Source: Streptomyces sp. A3M-1-3
GTDB lineage: Bacteria > Actinomycetota > Actinomycetes > Streptomycetales > Streptomycetaceae
Direction of reading: 5' to 3'
Assembly (NCBI RefSeq): GCF_024213665.1
Contig: NZ_JANAVP010000039.1
Coordinates: 1-62,309 of the forward strand
DNA length: 62,309 bases
Shown here: piece by piece, positions 44,475 to 52,537 of the stretch
Numbering within the stretch: the first letter of the stretch is position 1
How the letters are laid out: each line of letters starts with the position of its first letter
Notes under the pieces: model-generated
The model's database searches: none
The model's input: the letters and a program-made list of their open reading frames with translations, nothing else
Told to the model about the DNA's origin: nothing
Made by a program: the position numbers and the translations under genes

Positions 44475-45592
44475 ACGTACCGCTCCAGGATCGACGACTC
44501 GGCGAGTCGGGACAGGCCCTCGCGGACCGAGCGGGCTCGCGCCTCGCCGACGCCGTCCACCGTCTGGAGGTCGTCGACGCTCGCCGCGAGCAGCTTCTGC
44601 AGGCCGCCGAAGTGCTCGACGAGTCGCTCGATGATCGCGCCGGGCAGCCGCGGCACCTTCGCCAGCAGCCGGTAGCCGCGCGGCGAGACGGCCGAGTCGA
44701 GCGTCTCGGGGGAGCCGCTGTAGCCCAGCGCCCGGGCCACGATGGGCAGTTCGAGCAGCTCGGCGTGGCTGAGGGCGTCCAGTTCGGTGAGTGCTTCGGC
44801 GACCGTGCGCGAGCGCTTGGCGGTCGGCTCCGGGACGTAGTCGCGGATGACCAGCTCACGCTCGGGCTCGACGCCCGCGATCAGCTCGTCGAGCTGGAGG
44901 GAGAGCAGTCGGCCGTCGGTGCCCAGCTCCACCACGTACTCGGCGATCTCGGTGGCGATCCGCCGGACCATCTCCAGGCGCTGTGCGACGGCCGTCACAT
45001 CCCGGACCGTCACCAGGTCCTCGATCTCCAGCGCGGAGAGCGTCCCGGCGACCTCGTCGAGGCGGAGCTTGTACCGCTCCAGGGTGGCCAGCGCCTGGTT
45101 GGCGCGGGACAGGATCGCCGCCGACTCCTCCAGTACGCGGCGCTCCCCGTCGACGTACAGCGCGATCAGCCGCATCGACTGCGAGACCGAGACGACCGGG
45201 AAGCCGCACTGCTTGGAGACCCGGTCCGCGGTGCGGTGGCGGGTGCCGGTCTCCTCGGTGTGGATGGACGCGTCCGGGACCAACTGCACGCCGGCCCGCA
45301 GAATCTTGGTGATGTCCTTGTCGAGGATGAGCGCGCCGTCGAGCTTGCACAGCTCGCGCAGCCGGGTCGCGGTGAACTCGACGTCCAGCACGAAGCCGCC
45401 GGTGCACATCGATTCAACCGTTTTGTCCATGCCGAGGACGATCAGGCCGCCCGTGTTGCCGCGCAGAATGCGCTCCAGGCCGTCGCGCAGGGCCTGCCCC
45501 GGCGCGACCGCGCTCAGCGAGGCACGCATCAGCGCTTCGTTGCCGGAACCTCCGCCGGACTTCCCGGATGCTGCCCCGTCCTTGGCTGCCAC
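44471..45592 (-). CDS. disA: DNA integrity scanning protein, diadenylate cyclase DisA
   Basis: Makes c-di-AMP from two ATP and scans for branched DNA; 373 aa from GTG 45592 with GGAG upstream. The N-terminal DAC domain has the catalytic motifs CKLDGALILDKD (DGA) and EETGTRHRTADR (RHR). A central helical spine follows (VVELGTDGRLLSLQLDELIA), then a RuvA-like helix-hairpin-helix domain near the C-terminus (LLAASVDDLQTVDGVGEARA). radA lies 113 bp upstream on the same strand; the radA-disA order is conserved in many bacteria. Its TAG stop falls in repeat copy B. Confidence 0.95.
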   Translation of the reverse strand: MAAKDGAASGKSGGGSGNEALMRASLSAVAPGQALRDGLERILRGNTGGLIVLGMDKTVESMCTGGFVLDVEFTATRLRELCKLDGALILDKDITKILRAGVQLVPDASIHTEETGTRHRTADRVSKQCGFPVVSVSQSMRLIALYVDGERRVLEESAAILSRANQALATLERYKLRLDEVAGTLSALEIEDLVTVRDVTAVAQRLEMVRRIATEIAEYVVELGTDGRLLSLQLDELIAGVEPERELVIRDYVPEPTAKRSRTVAEALTELDALSHAELLELPIVARALGYSGSPETLDSAVSPRGYRLLAKVPRLPGAIIERLVEHFGGLQKLLAASVDDLQTVDGVGEARARSVREGLSRLAESSILERYV

Positions 45593-45705
45593 TGCACTCC
45601 TCCGGTCGCGGGTTGCGGTGCCCTGGTGGCACGGTACGTGCTGGCCCACGCGGCCGACCGGGGGGACTGCGGTATTCGTACGGGCGGGCGAGACCAGGGC
45701 AAAGT

Positions 45706-47121
45706 CTACCGGCGCGCGTTGTCCTCCCGCGGGGCCTCTGCCCGAGACCGGCGCGGGAGCACCCGCAGCGCGTCCCCCATGTCGGCCACCTCGGTGACCT
45801 TCATGCCGGCGGGGATCTTGCCGGGGTCGGTCGGGACCAGGGCGTGCGTGAAGCCGAGCCGGTGCGCCTCGGCGAGCCGGCGCTGGACCCCCGTGACCCG
45901 TCTGACCTCGCCCGCGAGGCCCACTTCACCGATCGCGACCAGGTTCTTCGGCAGCGGAGTGTCGCTGGCCGCGGAGGCCAGCGCGAGCGCGATCGCCAGG
46001 TCGGCGGCCGGCTCGGAGAGCTTCACCCCGCCGACCGTCGCGCTGTAGATGTCGCGCTTGCCGAGCGCCGTGATCCGGCCGCGCTGCTCCAGTACGGCCA
46101 GCATCATCGAGACCCGCGAGGTTTCCAGGCCGGAGGTGGTCCGCCGGGGCGAGGGGATCTGGGAGTCCACGGTGAGTGCCTGCACCTCGGCGACGAGCGG
46201 ACGGCGGCCCTCCAGGGTGACGGTCAGGCAGGTGCCGGGCACGGCCTCCGCGCGGCGGGTGAGGAAGAGGCCCGAGGGGTCGGCGAGCCCGGTGATGCCT
46301 TCGTCGTGCAGCTCGAAGCAGCCGACCTCGTCGGTCGCGCCGTACCGGTTCTTGACGCCCCGCACCAGCCGCAGCCGCGCGTGCCGGTCGCCCTCGAAGC
46401 TGAGCACGACGTCCACCAGGTGCTCCAGCAGGCGCGGGCCCGCGATCGCGCCGTCCTTGGTGACATGGCCGACCAGGAGGGTGGACATGCCGCGCTCCTT
46501 GGAGACGCGGATCAGCGCGCCCGCCACCTCGCGGACCTGCGCCATACCGCCGGGCGCGCCGTCGATCTCGGGCGAGGCCACGGTCTGTACGGAGTCCAGG
46601 ACGAGCAGGGACGGCTTGACGGCGTCGAGGTGGCCGAGGACCGCGGACAGGTCGGTCTCGGCGGCGAGGTAGAGGTGGTCGCTGAGGGCGTTGATCCGGT
46701 CGGCGCGCAGCCTGACCTGGCTCGCGGACTCCTCGCCGGTGACATAGAGGGTGCGGTGCTCGTCGCCGGACGCCTTGGCCGCGACATCCAGCAGAAGCGT
46801 CGACTTGCCGACGCCCGGCTCGCCGGCGAGCAGCACCACGGCGCCGGGCACCAGTCCGCCGCCGAGAACCCGGTCCAGCTCGTCGACCCCGGTCGAGCGG
46901 GCCGTGGCCTGCCGGCCGTCCACCTGGCCGATGGGGACCGCGGCGGAGCTGACCCGGCCGGCCGCGGTGGTCCGGACCGCGGGCGCGCCGTACTCCTCGA
47001 CCGTCCCCCACGCCTGGCACTCGGGGCAGCGGCCGAGCCATTTGGCCGTCGTCCAGCCGCATTCGGTGCAGCGGTAGGACGGCCGGTCCTTGGCGGATGA
47101 TCGAGCGGTGCGGGCAGCCAT
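45706..47121 (-). CDS. radA: DNA repair protein RadA
   Basis: RecA-like ATPase of 471 aa that helps branch migration in recombination. The N-terminal zinc finger is YRCTECGWTTAKWLGRCPEC (residues 16-35). Walker A GEPGVGKST lies near residue 107, the RadA-specific KNRYG motif at about 257-261, and a C-terminal Lon-like domain ends the protein (LPKNLVAIGEVGLAGEVRRV). ATG 47121 is the natural start, since the MAARTARSSAKDRPS leader precedes the finger. It is transcribed toward disA. Confidence 0.95.
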   Translation of the reverse strand: MAARTARSSAKDRPSYRCTECGWTTAKWLGRCPECQAWGTVEEYGAPAVRTTAAGRVSSAAVPIGQVDGRQATARSTGVDELDRVLGGGLVPGAVVLLAGEPGVGKSTLLLDVAAKASGDEHRTLYVTGEESASQVRLRADRINALSDHLYLAAETDLSAVLGHLDAVKPSLLVLDSVQTVASPEIDGAPGGMAQVREVAGALIRVSKERGMSTLLVGHVTKDGAIAGPRLLEHLVDVVLSFEGDRHARLRLVRGVKNRYGATDEVGCFELHDEGITGLADPSGLFLTRRAEAVPGTCLTVTLEGRRPLVAEVQALTVDSQIPSPRRTTSGLETSRVSMMLAVLEQRGRITALGKRDIYSATVGGVKLSEPAADLAIALALASAASDTPLPKNLVAIGEVGLAGEVRRVTGVQRRLAEAHRLGFTHALVPTDPGKIPAGMKVTEVADMGDALRVLPRRSRAEAPREDNARR

Positions 47122-47293
47122 GCGGTCACCGTATAGGGGAGGTCTGACATCCCCGGCCGAGTGGCCGCCCCGGACGCCGATGACGGTCGGAATCCCCGAT
47201 TCCTGTCCCCTTTTGAGGGATCTGTTCACCCGTAAGGATTAAAAGTGCTCAAGGGGTACGAAGGGGCCCCCATCATCCGCCTACGGTCGCCGG

Positions 47294-48949
47294 GTGATGA
47301 GCAGTAGGCACGAACTCCCCACACACACCACCGGCGCACACCGGGCGCACCGGCGCGCGCCGCGCACTCTGGCACAGACGCCCCCCACCCGGTACGAGCC
47401 GTATCTGGACGGCCTGTTCACGTACTGCCTCTCCGTGCTGTGCGACCACGACACGGCGACCGAGGTGCTGGGAGACGTACTCGCCATCTCCGAGCGGCAG
47501 TTCGGCCGCTGCCCGTCGGGCGAGGGTCAGCGCAGGGCATGGCTGTACGCGCTCGCCCGCTGGGCCTGCCTGCGCAAGCTCACCGAGCAGAGGCGCCGCC
47601 GTCAGGGGGCGCACGCCGGGCAGCGCACGCCGGAGCCCGAGAAGGCCGCTCCGGTCTCCGAGGCTGTCGCGCAGCAGCGCCGCCGCGAACTCGCCCGGCT
47701 CGCCTGGCCCGAAGCGGCCGGGACGACGCCCGAGCAGCGCGAGGCCCTCGAACTCGCCGTGCGCCACCGGCTGGCCCCGCGCGAGGTGGCCGCCGTACTG
47801 GGCATGGAAGCCCTGGCGGCGCGCGAGCTGCTGGCCGGCGCCGCGTGCGAGGTGGAACGGACCCGGGCCGCGCTCGCCGTCGTCGAGACCGGCTCGTGCC
47901 CGGTCGTCGCCCGCCTCACCGGCGACAACCAGGTACTGCTGTCCAGCGCGCTGCGCCGCGAGCTCGTCCGGCACGTCGACGACTGCCCGCGCTGCCGGCG
48001 CGCCGCCGAGCGGGCCGGGGCCGGCGGGCCCTGGCCCGGCTCCGTCGTCACCCCCGCCACGCTCCCGCTGCTCGAAGCGCCGCGCGCCGCCGCGCATGTC
48101 GCGATGATGCACGTGCCGGGGGCTCGCGGTGCCGGTCCCCGCTTCAACCGGACCGGCTTCCCCATGGACCCCAAGGACCACGCCGCGCGGCGCGATCGGC
48201 TGCGCGCCCGCGCCGTGACCACCACCGTGGTCGCCACCGTCGTAGCGGCCCCGGTGCTGGCCCTGTGGGCGGCCTACCGAGGGGCGCCCCTCACCGGGGA
48301 AGCCGGCAGAGACGGTTCTTCGGTCTCCGCCGGCGAGGTGGACGCCCCGGGCGGGCTGGAGGGCCGCCCGCACGACACATACGAGAACGCGGGCAACGCC
48401 CGCACCGAGCCCGTGCCCCGCTTCACGGCGGGCAGCCGCTCTCCGGACGTCTCGGTCGAGGTCATCAGCCCCTCCGCCCCGTCCGGTCCGGGACCGGCCT
48501 CGGGGCCCGGCCGGCTCACCGTGGAGGCGGTGCCCAGCGGCGACACGACGCTCATCACCCTGACCGCCTCCGGCGGCGCACCGGTCGAGTGGACGGCCTG
48601 GACGGACGCGCACTGGCTGTACGTGAGCCAGTCGTCCGGGACGCTTGCACCCGGGGAGTCGGTCACGCTGTATGTCTCCGTCGACCATGCCCGGGAGCCG
48701 GAGGGCCACTGGAGTGCGCGGATCGGGGTGGACCCGTCGGGCGCGGTGATCGTGGTCGAGGGGCACGGCAAGGCGTCGCCCCCGCCGTCGTCGGAGCCGC
48801 CCCCGTCGAGCGAGCCCCCGCCGTCGTCCGAGCCGCCGCCCTCGTCGGAACCCCCGCCCTCGTCGGAGCCGCCTCCGGACCCGGACCCGGTCCCGTCGGA
48901 CGGCTCACCGGCCCCCGCGGAGTCGCAGGCGCCCAGCCCTACGGGCTGA
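47294..48949 (+). CDS. Sigma-like / zinc-finger / TM / BACON-domain fusion protein
   Basis: Product of 551 aa with an unusual order. Residues about 35-100 resemble ECF sigma region 2 (YEPYLDGLFTYCLSVLCDHD, RRAWLYALARWACLRKLTEQ). Residues about 145-200 resemble region 4 (TTPEQREALELAVRHRLAPR). Then a ZAS-like zinc motif H-x3-C-x2-C (RHVDDCPRCRRAAE), a transmembrane helix at about 303-322 (TTTVVATVVAAPVLALWAAY), a linker, a BACON-like beta domain (VEWTAWTDAHWLYVSQSSGT) and a tail of PPPSSE repeats. It may be a membrane-tethered sigma derivative. Start is GTG 47294 or ATG 47297. Confidence 0.78.
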   Translation: MMSSRHELPTHTTGAHRAHRRAPRTLAQTPPTRYEPYLDGLFTYCLSVLCDHDTATEVLGDVLAISERQFGRCPSGEGQRRAWLYALARWACLRKLTEQRRRRQGAHAGQRTPEPEKAAPVSEAVAQQRRRELARLAWPEAAGTTPEQREALELAVRHRLAPREVAAVLGMEALAARELLAGAACEVERTRAALAVVETGSCPVVARLTGDNQVLLSSALRRELVRHVDDCPRCRRAAERAGAGGPWPGSVVTPATLPLLEAPRAAAHVAMMHVPGARGAGPRFNRTGFPMDPKDHAARRDRLRARAVTTTVVATVVAAPVLALWAAYRGAPLTGEAGRDGSSVSAGEVDAPGGLEGRPHDTYENAGNARTEPVPRFTAGSRSPDVSVEVISPSAPSGPGPASGPGRLTVEAVPSGDTTLITLTASGGAPVEWTAWTDAHWLYVSQSSGTLAPGESVTLYVSVDHAREPEGHWSARIGVDPSGAVIVVEGHGKASPPPSSEPPPSSEPPPSSEPPPSSEPPPSSEPPPDPDPVPSDGSPAPAESQAPSPTG

Positions 48950-48960
48950 CGGCGCCCGCG

Positions 48961-49776
48961 TCAGGAAGTCGGGTCCGCCGGGTGCGGGGCCATCGGGAGC
49001 AGCGACGCCAGCCGCTCCTCGCACAGCTCTACCAGCCGGTCGTACGCCCCCTTGCCCATCAGCTCGGTCAGCTCGGGGCGGTACGAGACGTACACCGGCT
49101 CACCCGCCCCGTGCGCCGACGTCGCCGACGTGCACCACCAGTGCAGGTCGTGACCGCCGGGGCCCCACCCGCGGCGGTCGTACTCGCCGATGGAGACCTG
49201 GAGGACGCGCGTGTCGTCGGGCCGTTCGATCCAGTCGTACGTACGCCGGACCGGGAGCTGCCAGCAGACGTCCGGCTTGGTTTCGAGCGGCTCCCGCCCC
49301 TCGCGCAGGGCGAGGATGTGCAGCGAGCAGCCCATGCCGCCCTCGAATCCGGGCCGGTTCTGGAAGATGCAGGAGCCCTCCCAGCGCCGCGTCTGGCGGT
49401 CGCCGTCCTCGTCGGTCTGGACCCAGCCGGACTCCGTACCGACGTCGTGGAACTGCCACAGGTCGGGGGTGAGCCGCGCCACGTGCGAGGCGACCCGCTT
49501 CTCGTCGTCCTCGTCGGAGAAGTGCGCGCCGAGCGTGCAGCAGCCGTCGTCGGCGCGGCCGGCCTGGATGCCCTGGCAGCCGCTGCCGAAGATGCAGGTC
49601 CAGCGCGACGTCAGCCAGGTCAGGTCGCAGCGGAAGACCTGCTCTTCATCGTCCGGATCGGGGAACTCGACCCACGCGCGGGCGAAGTCCAGGCCCTTCT
49701 CGTCCGGGACGGAGGAAACCCGTGGCTGCTTCTTCATCGATGCTTTGTCCTGCTTCGCCTTTTTCGTCTTGGGCAC
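48961..49776 (-). CDS. Cysteine-rich conserved protein of unknown function
   Basis: Product of 271 aa starting MPKTKKAKQDKASMKKQPRV, a Lys-rich N-terminus. It contains many cysteines in the first half: CDLTWLTSRWTCIFGSGCQG, DDGCCTLGAHFSDEDDEKRV, then WEGSCIFQNRPGFEGGMGCS and PDVCWQLPVRRTYDWIERPD. The pattern suggests a metal-binding or Fe-S protein, in the manner of DUF3109 or YkgJ-like proteins, but I am not certain of the family. It is convergent with the BACON fusion gene and divergent from the phosphatase at 49848. Confidence 0.72.
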   Translation of the reverse strand: MPKTKKAKQDKASMKKQPRVSSVPDEKGLDFARAWVEFPDPDDEEQVFRCDLTWLTSRWTCIFGSGCQGIQAGRADDGCCTLGAHFSDEDDEKRVASHVARLTPDLWQFHDVGTESGWVQTDEDGDRQTRRWEGSCIFQNRPGFEGGMGCSLHILALREGREPLETKPDVCWQLPVRRTYDWIERPDDTRVLQVSIGEYDRRGWGPGGHDLHWWCTSATSAHGAGEPVYVSYRPELTELMGKGAYDRLVELCEERLASLLPMAPHPADPTS

Positions 49777-49847
49777 GGGACAAGCGTAAGCGGGCGGAAG
49801 GCACTCCGTGGCCGGTCGGGCGCCGCAATCGCAGTAGCGTTCCGTAC

Positions 49848-50780
49848 ATGAGACTCGGTGTCCTTGACGTGGGTTCGAACACGGTGCATCTGCTGGTGGT
49901 GGATGCGCACCCCGGTGCGCGCCCGTTGCCGGCGCACTCGCACAAGGCGGAGCTGCGCCTCGCGGAACTCCTCGACACGGACGGGGCGATCGGCCCCGCG
50001 GGCATCGACAAGCTGGTGGCGGTGATCACGGACGCGGTGCAGGCCGCGGAGGACAAGGGCTGCGAGGACGTGCTGCCGTTCGCCACGTCCGCGGTGCGGG
50101 AGGCTACCAATGCCGACCAGGTGCTCGCCCGGGTCCGCGAGGAGACCGGCGTCGATCTGGCGGTGCTGACCGGCGCGGAGGAGGCCCGGCTGACCTTCCT
50201 GGCGGCCCGCCGCTGGTTCGGCTGGTCTTCGGGCCGGCTGCTGGTGCTGGACATCGGCGGGGGCTCGCTGGAGATCGCGTACGGGATCGACGAGGAGCCG
50301 GACATCGCCGTGTCCCTGCCGCTGGGCGCGGGCCGGCTGACGGCCGGCTGGCTGCCGGGCGACCCGCCGGACCCGCTGGACGTGAAGGCGCTGCGCCGCC
50401 ATGTGCGCGCCCAGGTCGCCCGTACGGTCGGCGCCTTCAACCGCTCCGGTTCGCCGGACCACGTGGTGGCCACGTCGAAGACCTTCAAGCAGCTGGCGCG
50501 GATAGCGGGGGCGGCCCGCTCCGCCGAGGGGCTGTACGTCCAGCGTGATCTGAGTCGCAAATCCCTGGAGGAGTGGGTGCCGAAGCTGGCGGCGATGACG
50601 GCCGCACAGCGCGAGGATCTCCCCGGCGTCTCCGAGGGCCGGGCACTGCAGCTGCTGGCAGGAGCGCTGGTCGCGGAGGGTGCGATGGATCTGTTCGGGG
50701 TCGACGTGCTGGAGATCTGCCCCTGGGCGCTGCGCGAGGGAGTCATCCTGCGGCGCCTGGACCATCTGCCAGAGTCCTAG
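49848..50780 (+). CDS. Ppx/GppA family exopolyphosphatase-like protein
   Basis: ASKHA-fold phosphatase of 310 aa, normal for the short actinobacterial Ppx class. Phosphate motif 1 is MRLGVLDVGSNTVHLLVVDA, motif 2 region LLVLDIGGGSLEIAYGID, with VLPFATSAVREATNADQVLA and an RxxxE catalytic segment (TGAEEARLTFLAARRWFG) between. It may degrade polyphosphate or the pppGpp gamma-phosphate. Short members lack the HD-type C-terminal domain of GppA, as here. It begins the operon with the isomerase-like and TetR genes (24 bp and then overlapping). Confidence 0.9.
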   Translation: MRLGVLDVGSNTVHLLVVDAHPGARPLPAHSHKAELRLAELLDTDGAIGPAGIDKLVAVITDAVQAAEDKGCEDVLPFATSAVREATNADQVLARVREETGVDLAVLTGAEEARLTFLAARRWFGWSSGRLLVLDIGGGSLEIAYGIDEEPDIAVSLPLGAGRLTAGWLPGDPPDPLDVKALRRHVRAQVARTVGAFNRSGSPDHVVATSKTFKQLARIAGAARSAEGLYVQRDLSRKSLEEWVPKLAAMTAAQREDLPGVSEGRALQLLAGALVAEGAMDLFGVDVLEICPWALREGVILRRLDHLPES

Positions 50781-50803
50781 AGAGTCCCCGTACGCTGTCC
50801 CTC

Positions 50804-51628
50804 GTGGCAGAACCAGTGGTGCGCATCCCGGATGCGAAGGTCGCGCTGTCCACGGCGTCCGTGTACCCGGAGTCGACGGCGACGGCCTTCGAGATCGCCG
50901 CGCGCCTCGGCTACGACGGGGTCGAGGTGATGGTGTGGACGGACCCTGTCAGCCAGGACATCGAGGCCCTGCGGCGGCTCTCCGACTACCACGAGGTGCC
51001 GATCCTGGCCGTGCACGCGCCCTGTCTGCTGATCACGCAGCGGGTGTGGTCCACGGACCCGTGGGTGAAGCTCCAGCGGGCGCAGGCGGCGGCCGAGAAG
51101 CTGGGCGCGTCGACCGTGGTCGTCCACCCGCCGTTCCGCTGGCAGCGGCAGTACGCGCGTGACTTCGTGCGGGGCATCTGGCGGATGGCGGACGAGACGG
51201 ACGTCCGGTTCGCTGTCGAGAACATGTACCCGTGGCGCTACCGGGACCGCGAGATGCTCGCGTACGCCCCCGACTGGGACGTGACCAAGGAGGACTTCCG
51301 CGACTTCACGGTGGACCTCTCGCACACCGCGACCTCGCGCATCGACACCATGGCCATGGTCGACCGGATGGGCGACCGGCTGGCGCATGTCCACCTGGCC
51401 GACGGAAACGGCTCCAGCAAGGACGAGCACCTGGTGCCTGGCCGCGGCAATCAGCCCTGCGCCGAGCTGCTGGAGCGGCTGGCGCTCGGCGGCTTCGGAG
51501 GCCATGTCGTCATCGAGGTCAACACGCGGCGCGCGATGTCCGCCGCCGAACGCGAGGCCGACCTGGCGGAGGCGCTGGCCTTCACCCGGCTGCATCTGGC
51601 GTCGGCCCTGCGGGTGCCCCGCTCATGA
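50804..51628 (+). CDS. Sugar phosphate isomerase/epimerase family (AP endonuclease 2-like TIM barrel)
   Basis: TIM-barrel protein of 274 aa from GTG 50804. Diagnostic segments are AARLGYDGVEVMVWTDPVSQ, ILAVHAPCLLIT, LGASTVVVHPPFRWQRQYAR, VRFAVENMYPWRYRD, LAHVHLADGNGSSKDEHLVP and GGHVVIEVNTRRAM. The conserved His, Glu and Asp that bind a metal in xylose-isomerase-like enzymes are in place. The substrate is unknown. The stop overlaps the TetR start by 4 bp. Confidence 0.85.
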   Translation: MAEPVVRIPDAKVALSTASVYPESTATAFEIAARLGYDGVEVMVWTDPVSQDIEALRRLSDYHEVPILAVHAPCLLITQRVWSTDPWVKLQRAQAAAEKLGASTVVVHPPFRWQRQYARDFVRGIWRMADETDVRFAVENMYPWRYRDREMLAYAPDWDVTKEDFRDFTVDLSHTATSRIDTMAMVDRMGDRLAHVHLADGNGSSKDEHLVPGRGNQPCAELLERLALGGFGGHVVIEVNTRRAMSAAEREADLAEALAFTRLHLASALRVPRS

Positions 51629-52239
51629 CCGACCCCGCCAAGCCGCGCCGCAGGGGCCGCCCGGCCCGTACGGACGCGGACAGCGGCCCCGGCGCCCGCG
51701 AGCGGATCCTGGCGGCGGCCCGTACGGATTTCGCCGAGCGCGGGTACGACAAGACGTCGGTACGCGGGATCGCCAAGGCGGCCGGGGTCGACCCGGCACT
51801 CGTCCACCACTACTTCGGTACGAAGGACGAGCTCTTCGCGGCGGCGATCGAGGTGTCCTTCGAACCGGCCCTGCTGATCCCGGCGGTGCTGGGCGAGGGC
51901 CCTGAAGGCATCGGTGAGCGGCTGGCCCGCTACTTCATCGGCGTATGGGAGAACCCGGCGACGCGGGCCCCGCTGCTGGCGGTCATCCGGTCCGCGCTGA
52001 CCCACGAGGCGGCGGCGAAGGTGCTTCGCGCCTTTGTGCTGCGGCGGCTGCTGGAGCGGGTGGCGGCGGATCTGAAGGTGCCGGACCCGAAGTTCCGGGC
52101 CGAGCTGGCCGCCTCGCACATGATCGGGATCGCGATCCTGCGGTACGTGATCAAGGTCGAGCCGCTGGCGTCGGCGGACCCGGAGGACATCGTGGCGATG
52201 GTCGCTCCGACGCTCCAGCGGTATCTGACCGAGGGCTAG
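51625..52239 (+). CDS. TetR-family transcriptional regulator
   Basis: Repressor-type regulator of 204 aa. The HTH domain is GARERILAAARTDFAERGYD with KTSVRGIAKAAGVDPALVHH and YFGTKDELFAAAIE. The C-terminal ligand-binding domain matches the TetR_C_17-like group (RAPLLAVIRSALTHEAAAKV, AASHMIGIAILRYVIKVEPL). It is co-translated with the isomerase-like gene. Its final TAG codon (52237-52239) is the first CTAG of repeat copy C, so the transposed element sits exactly at the gene end. Confidence 0.9.
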   Translation: MTDPAKPRRRGRPARTDADSGPGARERILAAARTDFAERGYDKTSVRGIAKAAGVDPALVHHYFGTKDELFAAAIEVSFEPALLIPAVLGEGPEGIGERLARYFIGVWENPATRAPLLAVIRSALTHEAAAKVLRAFVLRRLLERVAADLKVPDPKFRAELAASHMIGIAILRYVIKVEPLASADPEDIVAMVAPTLQRYLTEG

Positions 52240-52406
52240 GGCCTTTCGTTCGGATCTTGCCGGGCTCGCGGGCCCTGGCACCGCACCGCACCTCGCCGCG
52301 TTGTCGTCAGTCGCCAGGGCTCCGCCATGGCTCCTTCCTCCGCCTTGCGATGCACGGCACCAGACCCCGCTCCCTGATCCGGCCTGATCCAAACGAAAGG
52401 CCCTAG
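52236..52406. repeat. Dispersed TIR-bounded intergenic element, copy C (best ends)
   Basis: A 171-bp unit with 21-bp terminal inverted repeats matching at 20 positions: CTAGGGCCTTTCGTTCGGAT at the left and CTAGGGCCTTTCGTTTGGAT read inward from the right. The interior shares CTCGCCGCGTTGTCGTC and TGCACGGCACCAGACCCCGC with copy A. No protein is encoded. The outer CTAG may be a target-site duplication. The following 131 bp lead to ilvD and hold its promoter; I cannot identify the -35/-10 with confidence. Confidence 0.85.
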
Positions 52407-52537
52407 CGGGCGTCGGGGGGCCGCGGGGCTGACCGAAAGCTGAGCGCCCCGTCCCGTAATCCGGACAGACTGTCCAGATCTTGGAGCCGGGGCGTAGGCT
52501 CGAAGGCAGTCGTATCTGCCTATGGGGAGTGAACCCG

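Noticed and set aside
48778..48876. Tandem CCGTCGTCGGAGCC-like repeats that could be a CRISPR-like array
   Set aside because: They are in frame and encode the PPPSSE tail of the BACON fusion protein; there are no spacers.
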